Source of the DNA: Pseudonocardia sp. HH130630-07
Lineage (GTDB): Bacteria > Actinomycetota > Actinomycetes > Mycobacteriales > Pseudonocardiaceae
Length of the DNA stretch: 64,000 nucleotides
Reading direction: 5' to 3'
Assembly: GCF_001698125.1 (NCBI RefSeq)
Contig: NZ_CP013854.1
Coordinates: 4,216,001 to 4,280,000 of the forward strand
Within the stretch, counting starts at the first letter, position 1; the number at the start of each line of letters is the position of its first letter. Shown one piece after another: positions 7,639 through 16,914 of the stretch. The notes beneath the pieces were generated by a model, which did not search any database, had not been told where the DNA came from, and worked only from the letters and a program-made list of their open reading frames with translations. The position numbers and the translations under genes are program-made.

Positions 7639-8754
7639 TCAAGCAGCAGCTGCGGAGCTGGTCGGTGTGGTCGCCGTGGAGCGTCTTGCGTCGGTCCACA
7701 TGTGTCTGATGATGATGTTCGCGAGCTGCCGCTTGTGGCTTCGCCGAGCCTCACGTTTTGTCTTGTTGTCGGTGACCCGTTTCGCCATGTACTCTTTCGC
7801 CGGCGGGTGGCATCGGACTTGCGTGACGTGCACGATGTGCAGAATAGAGTTGACAGCTCGATTGCCGCCGAGGTCGAGTCGGTGCCGACGGGCCGGCCCG
7901 TGACCTTCACCCGACGAGAGGGCGACGGGCGCGATTCCGCACCAGCGTGCAAACTGGGCCTCGGTCGTGAACCGGCACGGATCGCCGATCTCGACCAGAA
8001 GATCCATGGCTGTGACCACGCCGACACCGCGGACCTCTGTGAGGGTGCAGCCAAGGTCGCTGAGGAGGGCGGGAATCTGTCGGTCGAGTTCCTTGATCCG
8101 CGCCGTCAGGGTGATGATGTCGTTCAGGCTGGCCGCGAGCCGGTCGAGCTTGAGCCGCTCGGCTGGGCTGAGCAGATCGGGGTTCGCGACGCCGTCGACC
8201 AGGGACTGGAGCTGCGGGAGAACGCGGCTGGTCGAGGGCAACGTGGCGCGGATGGCGACGGGGAGCGTGACGAGTACTGCTTCGGACTCGGTGAGCAGCC
8301 GAACACGCTGCAGGACAAGAGATTCACGCCAGTCGCGGATCACCGTGAGCGTCTGCCATGTCGGGCTGGGCGCGGTGTGCTTCCCGGCCGGAGGCAGCTC
8401 GGGGTCGCTGAGGGCCTCTCGGGCGATGGCCTCCGCGTCCTCGGCGTCGGTCTTGGCCCGACGACGACGCTTACGCCGCTCCGCGGTGCGGTTGGCTTGG
8501 ACTTCGCGCACGTCGTAACCCGCGGCCGCGAGCGCGAGGACCAGCGGCTGGCCGAGAAATCCCGATCCTTCGATGCCGATCCGGTCGATCGTCAGCTCGA
8601 CACCGAGCAGGAACGTCAGCAGCTCATCGATACCGCCCTTGGTGATGGAGAAGGACTTGTTGTCGACCACGCCGCCTCGATGATCGAGGACTGCGATGGT
8701 AGCCGTATTCTTGTGAGGATCGATCCCCGCGACACCGTGTTCGTGCGTCAACAC
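7639..8754 (-). CDS. IS110-family recombinase (DEDD), intact
   Basis: A 371-residue protein starting at a GTG. The N-terminal RuvC-like DEDD domain shows GVAGIDPHKNTATIAVLDH (first Asp), GIEGSGFLGQPLVLAL (Glu) and AKTDAEDAEAIARE (the Asp pair). The C-terminal IS116/IS110/IS902 domain shows LTEVRGVGVVTAMDLLVEIG, FARWCGIAPVALSSG and GNRAVNSILHIVHVTQ with the catalytic Ser. These enzymes exchange strands between donor ends and target under the guidance of a bridge RNA. This is the only uninterrupted copy in the window and so the likeliest active source. Length and domains are complete. Confidence 0.93.
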   Translation of the reverse strand: MLTHEHGVAGIDPHKNTATIAVLDHRGGVVDNKSFSITKGGIDELLTFLLGVELTIDRIGIEGSGFLGQPLVLALAAAGYDVREVQANRTAERRKRRRRAKTDAEDAEAIAREALSDPELPPAGKHTAPSPTWQTLTVIRDWRESLVLQRVRLLTESEAVLVTLPVAIRATLPSTSRVLPQLQSLVDGVANPDLLSPAERLKLDRLAASLNDIITLTARIKELDRQIPALLSDLGCTLTEVRGVGVVTAMDLLVEIGDPCRFTTEAQFARWCGIAPVALSSGEGHGPARRHRLDLGGNRAVNSILHIVHVTQVRCHPPAKEYMAKRVTDNKTKREARRSHKRQLANIIIRHMWTDARRSTATTPTSSAAAA

Positions 8755-8785
8755 TTGTTCCCGTCTGCGTGGCCTATCGTGGACA

Positions 8786-8937
8786 GCGCAGGCCCGCGGT
8801 GTCGGCAGATCTGGGTTGAGTCAGGCAGGCTCTCTTCAAGCCAGGCACCGCGGGCCTGCGCTCACGCGGCCAGCCCGACACTTCGAATCGAAGACAGCCT
8901 CACGGCGTCAATAGCGTTCAGAGTCAGGGCTGGCCGC
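8786..8937 (-). ncRNA. Predicted IS110 bridge RNA (copy 1)
   Basis: This is the reverse complement of the structure at 42648-42799, upstream of and in the same direction as the intact recombinase. Loop 1 (8937-8866 in transcript order) has an 11-bp outer stem. Loop 2 (8861-8786) has a 16-bp perfect stem, GCGCAGGCCCGCGGTG with its complement. The guide segments are described under the second copy. The transcript probably starts further upstream, close to 8990. Expression is inferred, not seen. Confidence 0.75.
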
Positions 8938-8995
8938 CTCGAGCATCGGCCGGGGAAGCAACGCCCTGACCGACTCCTTGATCTAAACACCCAGA

Positions 8996-10082
8996 TCGCG
9001 TTCGTCGAACACAACACGGCACGGATCTCGGCATCGTAGTCGAGGAACGGAACGAACTCGGTCCAGGCGTTGCGCCACAACCGGATCATCGCCGGATAAG
9101 TGCGACCCCATTTTTCGTCGAGGTCATCGAGAGCAGCGAGAGCGGCGTCGGCGGTGGGGGCCGTGTAGATCGCCCGAATCCCTCGCTTGATCGCATCGGT
9201 GTCACGCCGCGACGTCAACCGGAACGAGTTCCTGATCAAGTGCACGATGCATGTCTGCACGATGGTCTGTGGCCACACGTTCTCCACCACCTCGGGCAGG
9301 CCTTTCAACCCGTCGCAGACCAGGAAGAACACGTCCCGCATGCCGCGGTTACGCAGGTCGGTCAGCACCCCCAGCCAGAACTTCGCGCCCTCACCACCGG
9401 AGCCGGCCCACAGGCCCAGCACGTCCTTGCGGCCGTCGACGGTGACCCCGATCGCCGCGTAGACGGGCCGGTTGGCGACCTGCCCGTCGCGGACCTTCAC
9501 CATGATCGCGTCCACGAAGACCGCGACGTACACCGCATCGAGTGGCCGCGACACCCATTCCTGCATCTCGGCGATCACCGAGTCGGTGATCCGTGAGACG
9601 GTCTCCTTCGACACCGACGCCCCGTAGATCTCCGAGAAATGCGCCGAGATCTCCCCGGTCGTCAAACCCTTCGCGTACAGCGACAACACGATCTCATCGA
9701 CATCCCCCAACCGCCGTTGCCGTTTCCGAACGATCTGGGGTTCGAACGTCGAGTCGCGGTCTCTCGGCACCTCGATCTCGACCTCCCCGACAGCATCGGA
9801 GATCACCGTCTTCGACCGGTGACCGTTCCGGTTGTTCGTCGATTCCCGGTCCGGGTCGGCCCGGTTCTTTGCATGCCCGAGGTGCTCGGTCATCTCCTCC
9901 CCGAGCGCAGTCTCCAGAACGTTCTTGGTGAACAGCTTCAACAGCCCATCCGGGCCGGTCAGCTCCAGGCCGCGTGCTCGCGCGTCGGCCACCATCGCCG
10001 CCGCGGCGGCCTGCTCGGGCGAGAGCTGACGCCCTGAACCCGTCTCATCCTTGGCTGAACCCACAAGGTCCGATGTCATCAC
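8996..10082 (-). pseudogene. IS256-A transposase, N-terminal part
   Basis: About 362 residues of an IS256-family DDE transposase: LTGPDGLLKLFTKNVLETAL, EEMTEHLGH, the EIEVPRDRDSTFEPQIV block, FVDAIMVKVRDG with the first Asp, FFLVCDGLKGLPEVV with the second Asp, and CIVHLIRNSFR. The gene breaks at STNAI, immediately before the conserved Glu. A 40-residue tail encoded by IS110 DNA follows in the open frame. The missing end ESLNARYRRAVRARGHFP is found at 7626-7390. The transposase is therefore inactivated exactly at its third catalytic residue. Confidence 0.9.
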
Positions 10083-10426
10083 TCACAGTGCCCATCCCAC
10101 CGGACCCGAGCCCGGCGTGTCGGGCCGGAACCACCGTTCCTTGCACAGGCCCCTCCCAATAGGCGTGACCAGGTGATGCAGGCGCTGAGGACGGTGGCGG
10201 CGCGATAGGTGATGGCGAGTTTGTCGTAGCGGGTGGCCAGCCCGCGCCACTGCTTGGTCAGGGCGAAGTGGCGTTCCACGACGTTGCGGCCCTTGTAGGT
10301 CTCAACGTCGAGTCCGGGTGGTCTGCCGCCGAGGGAGCCGCGGCGTTTGCGGGCGGCGATCTCGTCGCGTTTCTGCGGGATGCGGTTCCCCCATGATCGG
10401 GGAGGCATCAGCTATAAGGGGTAGCG

Positions 10427-10717
10427 ATGCCAGAGGTACGGAAGCGCTACGACCGGGAGTTCCGTGACGGAGCGGTCCGGGTCGTGGAGGAGACGGGCAA
10501 GCCGATCGCCCAGGTCGCCCGTGACCTGGGGGTCAACGAGGGCACGCTGGGCAACTGGGTGGCCCGTGCACGAGAGGCCCGCGAGGACACCGAGGGCCTG
10601 TCTCGCGGCGGCGTCGAGGAGCTCAAGCGGCTGCGCGCGGAGAACGCCGAGCTGCGGATGGAGCGTGATGTCCTCAAGCGATCCGTGGTCCTGTGGGTCA
10701 AGGAGGCGACGAAGTGA
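10427..10717 (+). CDS. IS3 OrfA
   Basis: 96 residues. The helix-turn-helix reads REFRDGAVRVVEETGKPI then AQVARDLGVNEGTLGNWV, and a C-terminal leucine-zipper-like coiled coil reads EELKRLRAENAELRMERDVL. This is the DNA-binding half of the IS3 transposase. Translation normally shifts at its end to join OrfB. A Shine-Dalgarno-like AAGGGG precedes the ATG. Confidence 0.92.
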   Translation: MPEVRKRYDREFRDGAVRVVEETGKPIAQVARDLGVNEGTLGNWVARAREAREDTEGLSRGGVEELKRLRAENAELRMERDVLKRSVVLWVKEATK

Positions 10718-11622
10718 GCGTGGCCCGTTTCATCGCCGACCAGAGGACCTTCCACCGGGTGCCGCACACGCTGGCCTGCGCCCTGTTGGGGGTGTCGATC
10801 TCCTGGTTGTACAAGTGGCTCGACCGCGCCGCGCGTTCCGACGGTGGTGCCACCGCGACCGAGAAGCGCCGCTGCGCGTTGGACGCCGCCGTGGCCGTGG
10901 CGTTCGACGACGCCCAGCGGCTACACGGCTCACCCCGTCTGCACGCCGACCTGTGTGAGGCCGGATGGCGGGTGTCGGAGAAGACCGTGGCGGACTCGAT
11001 GCGCCGCCAGGGCCTGGTCGCCCGCCGGATCAAGCGGCACAACGGGCTGACCCGCCAGGACCGCACGGCGCCGAAGTTCCCGGACCTGCTTCGTCGGGGT
11101 TTCACTGCGGCCGAGCCGAACCGCAGATGGGTCGGGGACATGACCGAGATCCCCACCGCGGCCGGGAAGTTGTATCTGGCCACGGTGATCGACCTGTACT
11201 CGCGGCGGCTGCTCGGCGCGGCCACGGGGCTGCACCCGAACGCCGAGCTGGCGTGTGCGGCGATCCGGATGGCGGTGGCGGCCCGCGGCGGGGCGGACCG
11301 AATCGCCGGGGTGATCTTCCACACCGACCGCGGGTCGACCTACACCGCGGGCGCGTTCACCGCTCTGTGTCGGCGGCTCGACATCCGTCAGTCGATGGGC
11401 CGGGTCGGGTCGTGTTTCGACAATGCCGCGGCGGAGGCGTTCTTCTCCAGCCTGGAGTGGGAAGTGCTGTCCCGCAACGACTTCGACACCATCAGTAGGG
11501 CGCGGGCGGCGGTCATCGACTGGTGTTACGGCTTCTACAACCACCGGCGGCGACACAGTGCCGCCGCCGGGCTCTCACCGATCAACTACGAGAACGCCGC
11601 CCTCACCCGAGACGCGGCATAA
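10714..11622 (+). CDS. IS3 OrfB (DDE integrase)
   Basis: 302 residues from the GTG that overlaps the orfA stop. It has the HTH_21 region (RLHGSPRLHADLCEAGWRVS) and an rve core with the DDE triad: WVGDMTEIPT, HTDRGSTYTA and NAAAEAFFSSLEWEVL. It ends in CYGFYNHRRRHSAAAGLSPI. With OrfA it catalyses cut-and-copy transposition through a circle. All catalytic residues are present and the frame is intact, so the copy may be active. Confidence 0.93.
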   Translation: MSVARFIADQRTFHRVPHTLACALLGVSISWLYKWLDRAARSDGGATATEKRRCALDAAVAVAFDDAQRLHGSPRLHADLCEAGWRVSEKTVADSMRRQGLVARRIKRHNGLTRQDRTAPKFPDLLRRGFTAAEPNRRWVGDMTEIPTAAGKLYLATVIDLYSRRLLGAATGLHPNAELACAAIRMAVAARGGADRIAGVIFHTDRGSTYTAGAFTALCRRLDIRQSMGRVGSCFDNAAAEAFFSSLEWEVLSRNDFDTISRARAAVIDWCYGFYNHRRRHSAAAGLSPINYENAALTRDAA

Positions 11623-12710
11623 GAACCCTCCACGATCTCGGGGGAACCGCAGCGGGACCGTCCCGCGCCGAGGCGGGGGACGCGGATGTCGGCCAGGACC
11701 TGCTCGAGCATGGCGCCGTCGTTGCGCTGCCCGCCGGTCACCACCACCGCCAGCGGCCGGCCCCGCCGGTCGACCGCGGCATGGATCTTCGTCGTCAGCC
11801 CGCCACGGGAACGGCCGATGCCGTGACCTGCGGGTTCTCGCGGTCCGCCGAGCGGGCTGGGCATGAACCCGTCAGGGGATTTCGTGTAGTTCGACCGTGC
11901 CCCCTGTGTCCTGCTCGGGGCGGGTGGTGTTCGTGGCGTGCTGGTGCGCCCGGTTGATCGTGGCGTCCACCGACACCTGTCAACACCGTCCAGTCGATCT
12001 CGCCCTTGGCGTCGGCCTGGGCCAACAGTGCGGCCAGCACGGTGTCCCAGGTGCCGTCAGCGGCGTAGCGGCGGTGTCGCTTCCACACCGTTTGCCAGGG
12101 CCCGAACTGCTCCCGCGGCAGATCTCGCCAGGGGATCCCGGTTCGGTATCGGAAGATGATCCCCTCCACCACGCGGCGATCCTCGCCGAACGGGTGCCCA
12201 CGCCGCCCGGCGTTGGAGGGCAGCAGCGGCCCGATCAACTGCCACTGAGCATCCGAGAGCAGCGCGAACCTCGACGAACTCACCGGCTCATCCTGCCGGC
12301 AGTCCGGACACCCATATGGGAGACACGCCCTAGGGCGTGTCTCCCAGATAGGCGGAGCGGGGTGCGCGATGCTTGATCGGTGCCGCGTACCGCTGTCCTG
12401 ACTGATGTCCAGTGGGCCCGTCTGGCGCCGCTGTTGCCCTCTTCCGAGGGTCGTCGCGGGTGCCCGTTCCGCGATGACCGCCGGGTGCTCGAGGGGATCA
12501 TCTACCGGTATCGGTGCGGGCTTCCCTGGCGCGACGTCCCAGCCGAGTTCGGGCCGTGGCAGACGTTGTGGAAGCGGCACCGCCGCTACAGCGGCGACGG
12601 CACCTGGGACCACATCCTGGCTGCTCTTCTGGTCGAGGCCGACGCCGCCGAGGTGCTCGGGTGGGCGGTCAGCGTGGACTCCACGATCATCCGTGCCCAC
12701 CAGCACGCCG

Positions 12711-14130
12711 AGGCGTGTCACGCGAGCCGTGTAAGCCGCGGGTGGACCAAGATCGACCGCAGTGATCAACACGGCGGTCGGGAGGGACACCCACGTGAGC
12801 GAGAACCAACCCGATCCCGACGGTGAGACCGCGGCTGCCCGCCGGCTTGCCGAGGCGCTCGACCCGTCGGCGATCGACGCGCTGTTGGCCGATGCGAAGG
12901 CCGCCGGTACCCCGATCGACGGCGTCGACGGACTGCTCAACCAGATGACCAAGGCCGTGCTCGAACGGTCGCTGCAGACCGAGATGACCCACCACCTCGG
13001 CTATGACCGCGACGACCCCGCCGGACACGGTACCGGCAATTCGCGTAATGGCAGCGCTACCAAGAAGGTGTCGACCACGAACGGGCCGGTGACGATCAGC
13101 GTGCCGCGGGACCGGAATGGCGAGTTCGAGCCGCAGATCGTGCCGAAACGCGCCCGTCGGGTCGGCCAGATCGACGAGCTGGTGCTCTCCTGTTACGCCC
13201 GCGGAATGTCGACCCGCGACATCGAAGCGCACCTGCTCGAAGTGTACGGGGTGGAGGCGTCACGGGAACTGATCTCGAACATCACCGATGTGGTGACCGA
13301 CGAGATCGAGATCTGGCGGAATCGGCCGGTCGACGAGGTCTACCCGATCGTCTATATCGACGGTATCCGAATCAAGATCCGGGACAAGGCCGCGGTCACG
13401 ATCAAGAGCGCGCACCTGGTCATCGGCGTGGACGTCGAGGGCCGCAAGCACGCGCTGGGCTGCTGGATCGCCGAGACCGAGGGCGCGAAGTTCTGGCACG
13501 CGGTGCTCACCCAGCTGCGCAACCGCGGGCTGCGCGACATCCTGATCGCCTGCTGCGATGGCCTGAGTGGTCTTCCTGAAGCCATCACCAGCGTCTTCCC
13601 CGACGCCGTCGTCCAGACATGCGTGGTGCACGTGATCCGCAACGCGATGCGGTTCGTGTCCTACCAGGACCGGAAGAAGATCGTGAAGTCCATGAAGACG
13701 ATCTACACCGCGCCCACCGTCGAGGCCGCCGAGCTCGCCCTGAAGGATCTTGACACCGAGTGGGGACGACAGTACCCGGGAGTGCTCGACGTCTGGCGTC
13801 GTGCGTGGAACGAGTTCATTCCGTTCCTCGACTACCCGCCCGAACTACGGCGGATCGTCTACACCACCAACACCATCGAATCCATCAACTTCCAACTCCG
13901 GAAAATCACAAAGACTCGCGGGCACTTCCCGTCGGACGAGGCGGCGATGAAGCTACTCTACCTCGGCCTGCGGAACATTCCGAGCAAGAGAGGAGGTGAG
14001 TCCGGAACCGGAACACATGGCTGGAAAACAGCCCTGAACACCCTGGTCGTCCTCTTCCCTGGACGACTTCCTCTGTGATAGCTTAACCACATCAGTCACC
14101 CGTGGCTTACACGGGAACCGTGACAGGCTC
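12711..14130 (+). mobile_element. IS256 type B, copy 1
   Basis: 1,420 bp, starting AGGCGTGTCACGCGAGCCGT and ending CGGGAACCGTGACAGGCTC, the same size as copies 2 and 3. The left flank GCACGCCG (12703-12710) matches 15435-15442, not the base pairs directly to its right. Directly right lies AGGCGGCG of IS110-A. The outer duplication therefore encloses a composite of two IS256-B parts and IS110-A. Confidence 0.9.
12795..14078 (+). CDS. IS256-B transposase
   Basis: A 427-residue mutator-type DDE transposase. I chose the GTG at 12795 because GGGAGGGA precedes it. The sequence has GVDGLLNQMTKAVLERSLQT, EMTHHLGYDRDD, VPRDRNGEFEPQIVPKRARR, IVYIDGIRIKIRD (first Asp), LIACCDGLSGLPEAI (second Asp), CVVHVIRNAMRF and TTNTIESINFQLRKITKTRG with the catalytic Glu. 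All family blocks are present, so the copy may be active. The identical gene recurs at 36825-38108 and 43002-44285. Confidence 0.93.
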   Translation: MSENQPDPDGETAAARRLAEALDPSAIDALLADAKAAGTPIDGVDGLLNQMTKAVLERSLQTEMTHHLGYDRDDPAGHGTGNSRNGSATKKVSTTNGPVTISVPRDRNGEFEPQIVPKRARRVGQIDELVLSCYARGMSTRDIEAHLLEVYGVEASRELISNITDVVTDEIEIWRNRPVDEVYPIVYIDGIRIKIRDKAAVTIKSAHLVIGVDVEGRKHALGCWIAETEGAKFWHAVLTQLRNRGLRDILIACCDGLSGLPEAITSVFPDAVVQTCVVHVIRNAMRFVSYQDRKKIVKSMKTIYTAPTVEAAELALKDLDTEWGRQYPGVLDVWRRAWNEFIPFLDYPPELRRIVYTTNTIESINFQLRKITKTRGHFPSDEAAMKLLYLGLRNIPSKRGGESGTGTHGWKTALNTLVVLFPGRLPL

Positions 14131-15181
14131 AGGCGGCGTGGTCGACAACAAGTCCTTCTCCATCACCAAGGGCGGTATCGATGAGCTGCTGACGTTCCTG
14201 CTCGGTGTCGAGCTGACGATCGACCGGATCGGCATCGAAGGATCGGGATTTCTCGGCCAGCCGCTGGTCCTCGCGCTCGCGGCCGCGGGTTACGACGTGC
14301 GCGAAGTCCAAGCCAACCGCACCGCGGAGCGGCGTAAGCGTCGTCGTCGGGCCAAGACCGACGCCGAGGACGCGGAGGCCATCGCCCGAGAGGCCCTCAG
14401 CGACCCCGAGCTGCCTCCGGCCGGGAAGCACACCGCGCCCAGCCCGACATGGCAGACGCTCACGGTGATCCGCGACTGGCGTGAATCTCTTGTCCTGCAG
14501 CGTGTTCGGCTGCTCACCGAGTCCGAAGCAGTACTCGTCACGCTCCCCGTCGCCATCCGCGCCACGTTGCCCTCGACCAGCCGCGTTCTCCCGCAGCTCC
14601 AGTCCCTGGTCGACGGCGTCGCGAACCCCGATCTGCTCAGCCCAGCCGAGCGGCTCAAGCTCGACCGGCTCGCGGCCAGCCTGAACGACATCATCACCCT
14701 GACGGCGCGGATCAAGGAACTCGACCGACAGATTCCCGCCCTCCTCAGCGACCTTGGCTGCACCCTCACAGAGGTCCGCGGTGTCGGCGTGGTCACAGCC
14801 ATGGATCTTCTGGTCGAGATCGGCGATCCGTGCCGGTTCACGACCGAGGCCCAGTTTGCACGCTGGTGCGGAATCGCGCCCGTCGCCCTCTCGTCGGGTG
14901 AAGGTCACGGGCCGGCCCGTCGGCACCGACTCGACCTCGGCGGCAATCGAGCTGTCAACTCTGTTCTGCACATCGTGCACGTCACGCAAGTCCGATGCCA
15001 CCCGCCGGCGAAAGAGTACATGGCGAAACGGGTCACCGACAACAAGACAAAACGTGAGGCTCGGCGAAGCCACAAGCGGCAGCTCGCGAACATCATCATC
15101 AGACACATGTGGACCGACGCAAGACGCTCCACGGCGACCACACCGACCAGCTCCGCAGCTGCTGCTTGACAAGAGAGCTTC
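14131..15181 (+). mobile_element. IS110 type A, copy 2, left part deleted
   Basis: It starts at AGGCGGCGTGGTCGACAAC, inside the recombinase gene (about residue 28), and continues to the normal right end GACAAGAGAGCTTC at 15181. The left end with the bridge RNA and the catalytic N-terminal Asp are missing. The remaining frame is otherwise intact to AAAA-TGA at 15170. It is followed by IS256-B sequence at the usual target (ATC before GAA). Confidence 0.9.
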
Positions 15182-15434
15182 GAATCCATCAACTTCCAAC
15201 TCCGGAAAATCACAAAGACTCGCGGGCACTTCCCGTCGGACGAGGCGGCGATGAAGCTACTCTACCTCGGCCTGCGGAACATTCCGAGCAAGAGAGGAGG
15301 TGAGTCCGGAACCGGAACACATGGCTGGAAAACAGCCCTGAACACCCTGGTCGTCCTCTTCCCTGGACGACTTCCTCTGTGATAGCTTAACCACATCAGT
15401 CACCCGTGGCTTACACGGGAACCGTGACAGGCTC
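15182..15434 (+). mobile_element. IS256 type B tail (253 bp)
   Basis: Exact-looking copy of 13878-14130, from the conserved GAA (Glu) codon to the right end. It is the right half of an older IS256-B into which IS110-A had inserted. The left half is no longer beside IS110; the neighbouring complete IS256-B takes its place. Confidence 0.9.
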
Positions 15435-16039
15435 GCACGCCGCGACCCTCAAGCGCGACACAGGGGGCCGGATCGAACTACACGAATCTGCTCGCCGAAC
15501 CAGCAGATCACGCGCTGGGACGGTCCCGCGGAGGGCTGTCGACGAAGATCCACCAGCTCGTTGACGGGCACGGCCGCCCGCTGGTGGTCCTCCTCGGCCC
15601 CGGCCAGGGCGGCGACTCGCCAATGTTTCCGCACCTGATGGCGCACCTGAGCATCGCCCGACCGGGCCCGGGACGACCCCGGACCCGGCCCGAACGCGTG
15701 CGCGCGGACAAGGCCTACTCCTCACGCGCGATCCGCCGGCACCTGCGCGAGCGCCGGATCATCGCTGTCATTCCGGAGCCCTCTGACCAGCAGGGACACC
15801 GCAAACGACGGGGCTCACGCGGTGGCCGACCGCCCGCATTCGATCCGGTCGACTACCGAAACCGCAACGTCGTCGAGCGCGGGTTCTGCCACGTCAAGCA
15901 GTGGCGCGGGCTGGCCACCCGTTACGACAAGCTCGCCCTGACCTTCCGCGGCGGCGCCGTCCTGAAGGTAATCGTCACCTGGCTCCGCGCATTGGGAGAC
16001 ACACCCTAGATCCCCCAGAGAGATCTACCCTCAGGGAAT

Positions 16040-16645
16040 CTACGGGGCACGGGTACCGAGCACGCAGTCGACTGCTGTGTAGAGGGCGGCGGTCTCGGCT
16101 TCGAGCAGGGAGTCCTCCGCGGGGAGGGCTCGCTCCACGGCCAGTCCGTTGAGGATTGTGCAGAGGAATCGGGTGTGGTGCGGGTTGTCGCCGTCGGGGA
16201 GTTCGCCCTCCTCGGTGAGGACGGCGAGCCAGTACTCGACGCGTCGGCGACCTTCACTCACGACGGCTGCGTGCGCGGCATCGACCTGCTCCGAGCTTTC
16301 AGACGGCATGAAGGCGTCGAAAACCTTGCGCCACTGCGCCCGTGCCTGCGTCCCGACCCCGATGGGGGCGAGTACCTGCCGCAGGCAGGACACCAACCGG
16401 TCCCGCGCCGGGACCGAGCGATCCCGGATGGGGTCATCGGACAGGATGGTCGAGTAGACCCGCTTCATGACCTCGTCGTGGAGTGACTGCTGCGTCGGGA
16501 AGTGGTAGCGCAGCGAGCCGACGCTGACCTGGGCTTGTTCGGCCACCTTGCGCACGCTCAGGCTCGTCGTGACATCGCGGGCGACCATCTCCACCGCCGC
16601 CTCGACGATCTTGCTGCGCGTGCTGCGCACCGAATCTCTACCCAT
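16040..16645 (-). CDS. TetR/AcrR-family transcriptional regulator
   Basis: 201 residues. The N-terminal TetR helix-turn-helix reads TRSKIVEAAVEMVARD, then LSVRKVAEQAQVSVGSLRYH and FPTQQSLHDEVM. The rest is the helical ligand-binding domain of normal length (YSTILSD through ERALPAEDSLLEAETAALYT). I chose the ATG at 16645: AGAGAGG lies 6 nt upstream, while the in-frame ATG at 16651 touches it. It diverges from the membrane-protein gene at 16746, with an inverted repeat between them. It probably represses itself and that neighbour. The ligand is unknown. Confidence 0.88.
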   Translation of the reverse strand: MGRDSVRSTRSKIVEAAVEMVARDVTTSLSVRKVAEQAQVSVGSLRYHFPTQQSLHDEVMKRVYSTILSDDPIRDRSVPARDRLVSCLRQVLAPIGVGTQARAQWRKVFDAFMPSESSEQVDAAHAAVVSEGRRRVEYWLAVLTEEGELPDGDNPHHTRFLCTILNGLAVERALPAEDSLLEAETAALYTAVDCVLGTRAP

Positions 16646-16655
16646 CGCCATCCTC

Positions 16656-16703
16656 TCTGATACGGTGTGCCAGAAAGCTAGTGCAGCGTATCATACACCG
16701 TCC
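16656..16703. promoter_or_regulatory. Likely TetR operator
   Basis: The divergent interval contains ATACGGTGT near the regulator start and the complementary ATACACCGT about 26 bp away, around 16690. Widely spaced arms between a TetR gene and its divergent neighbour are typical of an autoregulatory operator, or two half-sites over opposed promoters. Confidence 0.5.
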
Positions 16704-16914
16704 GCGCCAGCGACGATCGTTCGCTGCGGACACTGAGGAGAGGTCATGTTGCACGACTGGCGGCGTCAGTGGCGCACCCGTCGCGTGAAACCCGGCGATG
16801 GCCGCCCGCTGCGGTCCTTCCGCTGGTGGCAGCTGCTCGGCCGGGCACTGTTCTATCTGCGGCTCTCCGGCGGCCCGTACCCGGACACGGTCTATGCCGT
16901 CGATGTCCGGCACT

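Larger units (their letters stand above)
7627..8995 (-). mobile_element. IS110 type A, copy 1 (complete)
   Basis: About 1.37 kb between two TC dinucleotides (reading the minus strand: GCGATC before TGGGTGTTTAG on the left, and GAGAGCTTC before GAATCACTC on the right). Removing the element and one TC restores the IS256-A sequence GCGATCGAATCACTC. There are no terminal inverted repeats, as expected for the family. The 240-nt left end carries a predicted bridge RNA; the right end is only about 12 nt past the recombinase stop. Confidence 0.9.
7380..10152 (-). mobile_element. IS256 type A, copy 1, interrupted by IS110-A
   Basis: The element reads on the minus strand from GGGCCTGTGCAAGGAACGG (end at 10152) to the opposite repeat GGGTCTGTAACAGGAACGG (7380). 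The N-terminal transposase part is 10082 to 8996 and the C-terminal part 7626 to about 7390; IS110-A1 separates them. The flank at 10153-10160 (CTCCCAAT) is one half of a duplication whose other half, ATTGGGAG, lies beside copy 2 at 45636-45643. No matching duplication is seen at 7372-7379. Confidence 0.88.
10381..11651 (+). mobile_element. IS3-family element, copy 1 (complete)
   Basis: 1,271 bp with imperfect inverted repeats TGCGGTTCCCCCATGATCGG and, at the right end, TGCGGTTCCCCCGAGATCGT (complement). It contains orfA and orfB with a GTGA overlap. It lies inside IS5-C2. The flanking bases are not identical and about 100 bp of the host element is absent, so a deletion followed or accompanied insertion. 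Confidence 0.92.
10153..12330 (-). mobile_element. IS5 type C, copy 2, interrupted by IS3-1
   Basis: Minus-strand IS5-C in two pieces: the N-terminal part 12330 to 11652 and the C-terminal part 10380 to 10153. IS3-1 lies between them and about 100 bp of the transposase is missing at that junction. Its outer end at 12330 abuts IS5-D1 with a shared TA (12331-12332). Its inner end stops at CCTATTGGGAG, where IS256-A1 now sits. The last 8 bases of its expected right end are found instead at 45644-45651, beyond IS256-A2. Confidence 0.82.
12333..16006 (+). mobile_element. IS5 type D, copy 1 (IS427-like), interrupted by IS256-B/IS110-A
   Basis: Ends are GGGCGTGTCTCCCA on the left and TGGGAGACACACCC on the right, with TA at 12331-12332 and 16007-16008. 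The transposase begins at a GTG (12380: MPRTAVLTDVQWARLAPLLP) and runs to IIRAHQHA. An insert at 12711-15434, flanked by the 8-bp repeat GCACGCCG, splits it. The second half carries GRSRGGLSTKIHQLVDG, VRADKAYSSRAIRRHL and VVERGFCHVKQWRGLATRYD up to the end. Complete but disrupted. Confidence 0.9.

Noticed and set aside
11586..11864. Separate small minus-strand gene near the end of IS3-1
   Set aside because: It is the second frame of the IS5-C2 transposase running on into IS3 DNA.
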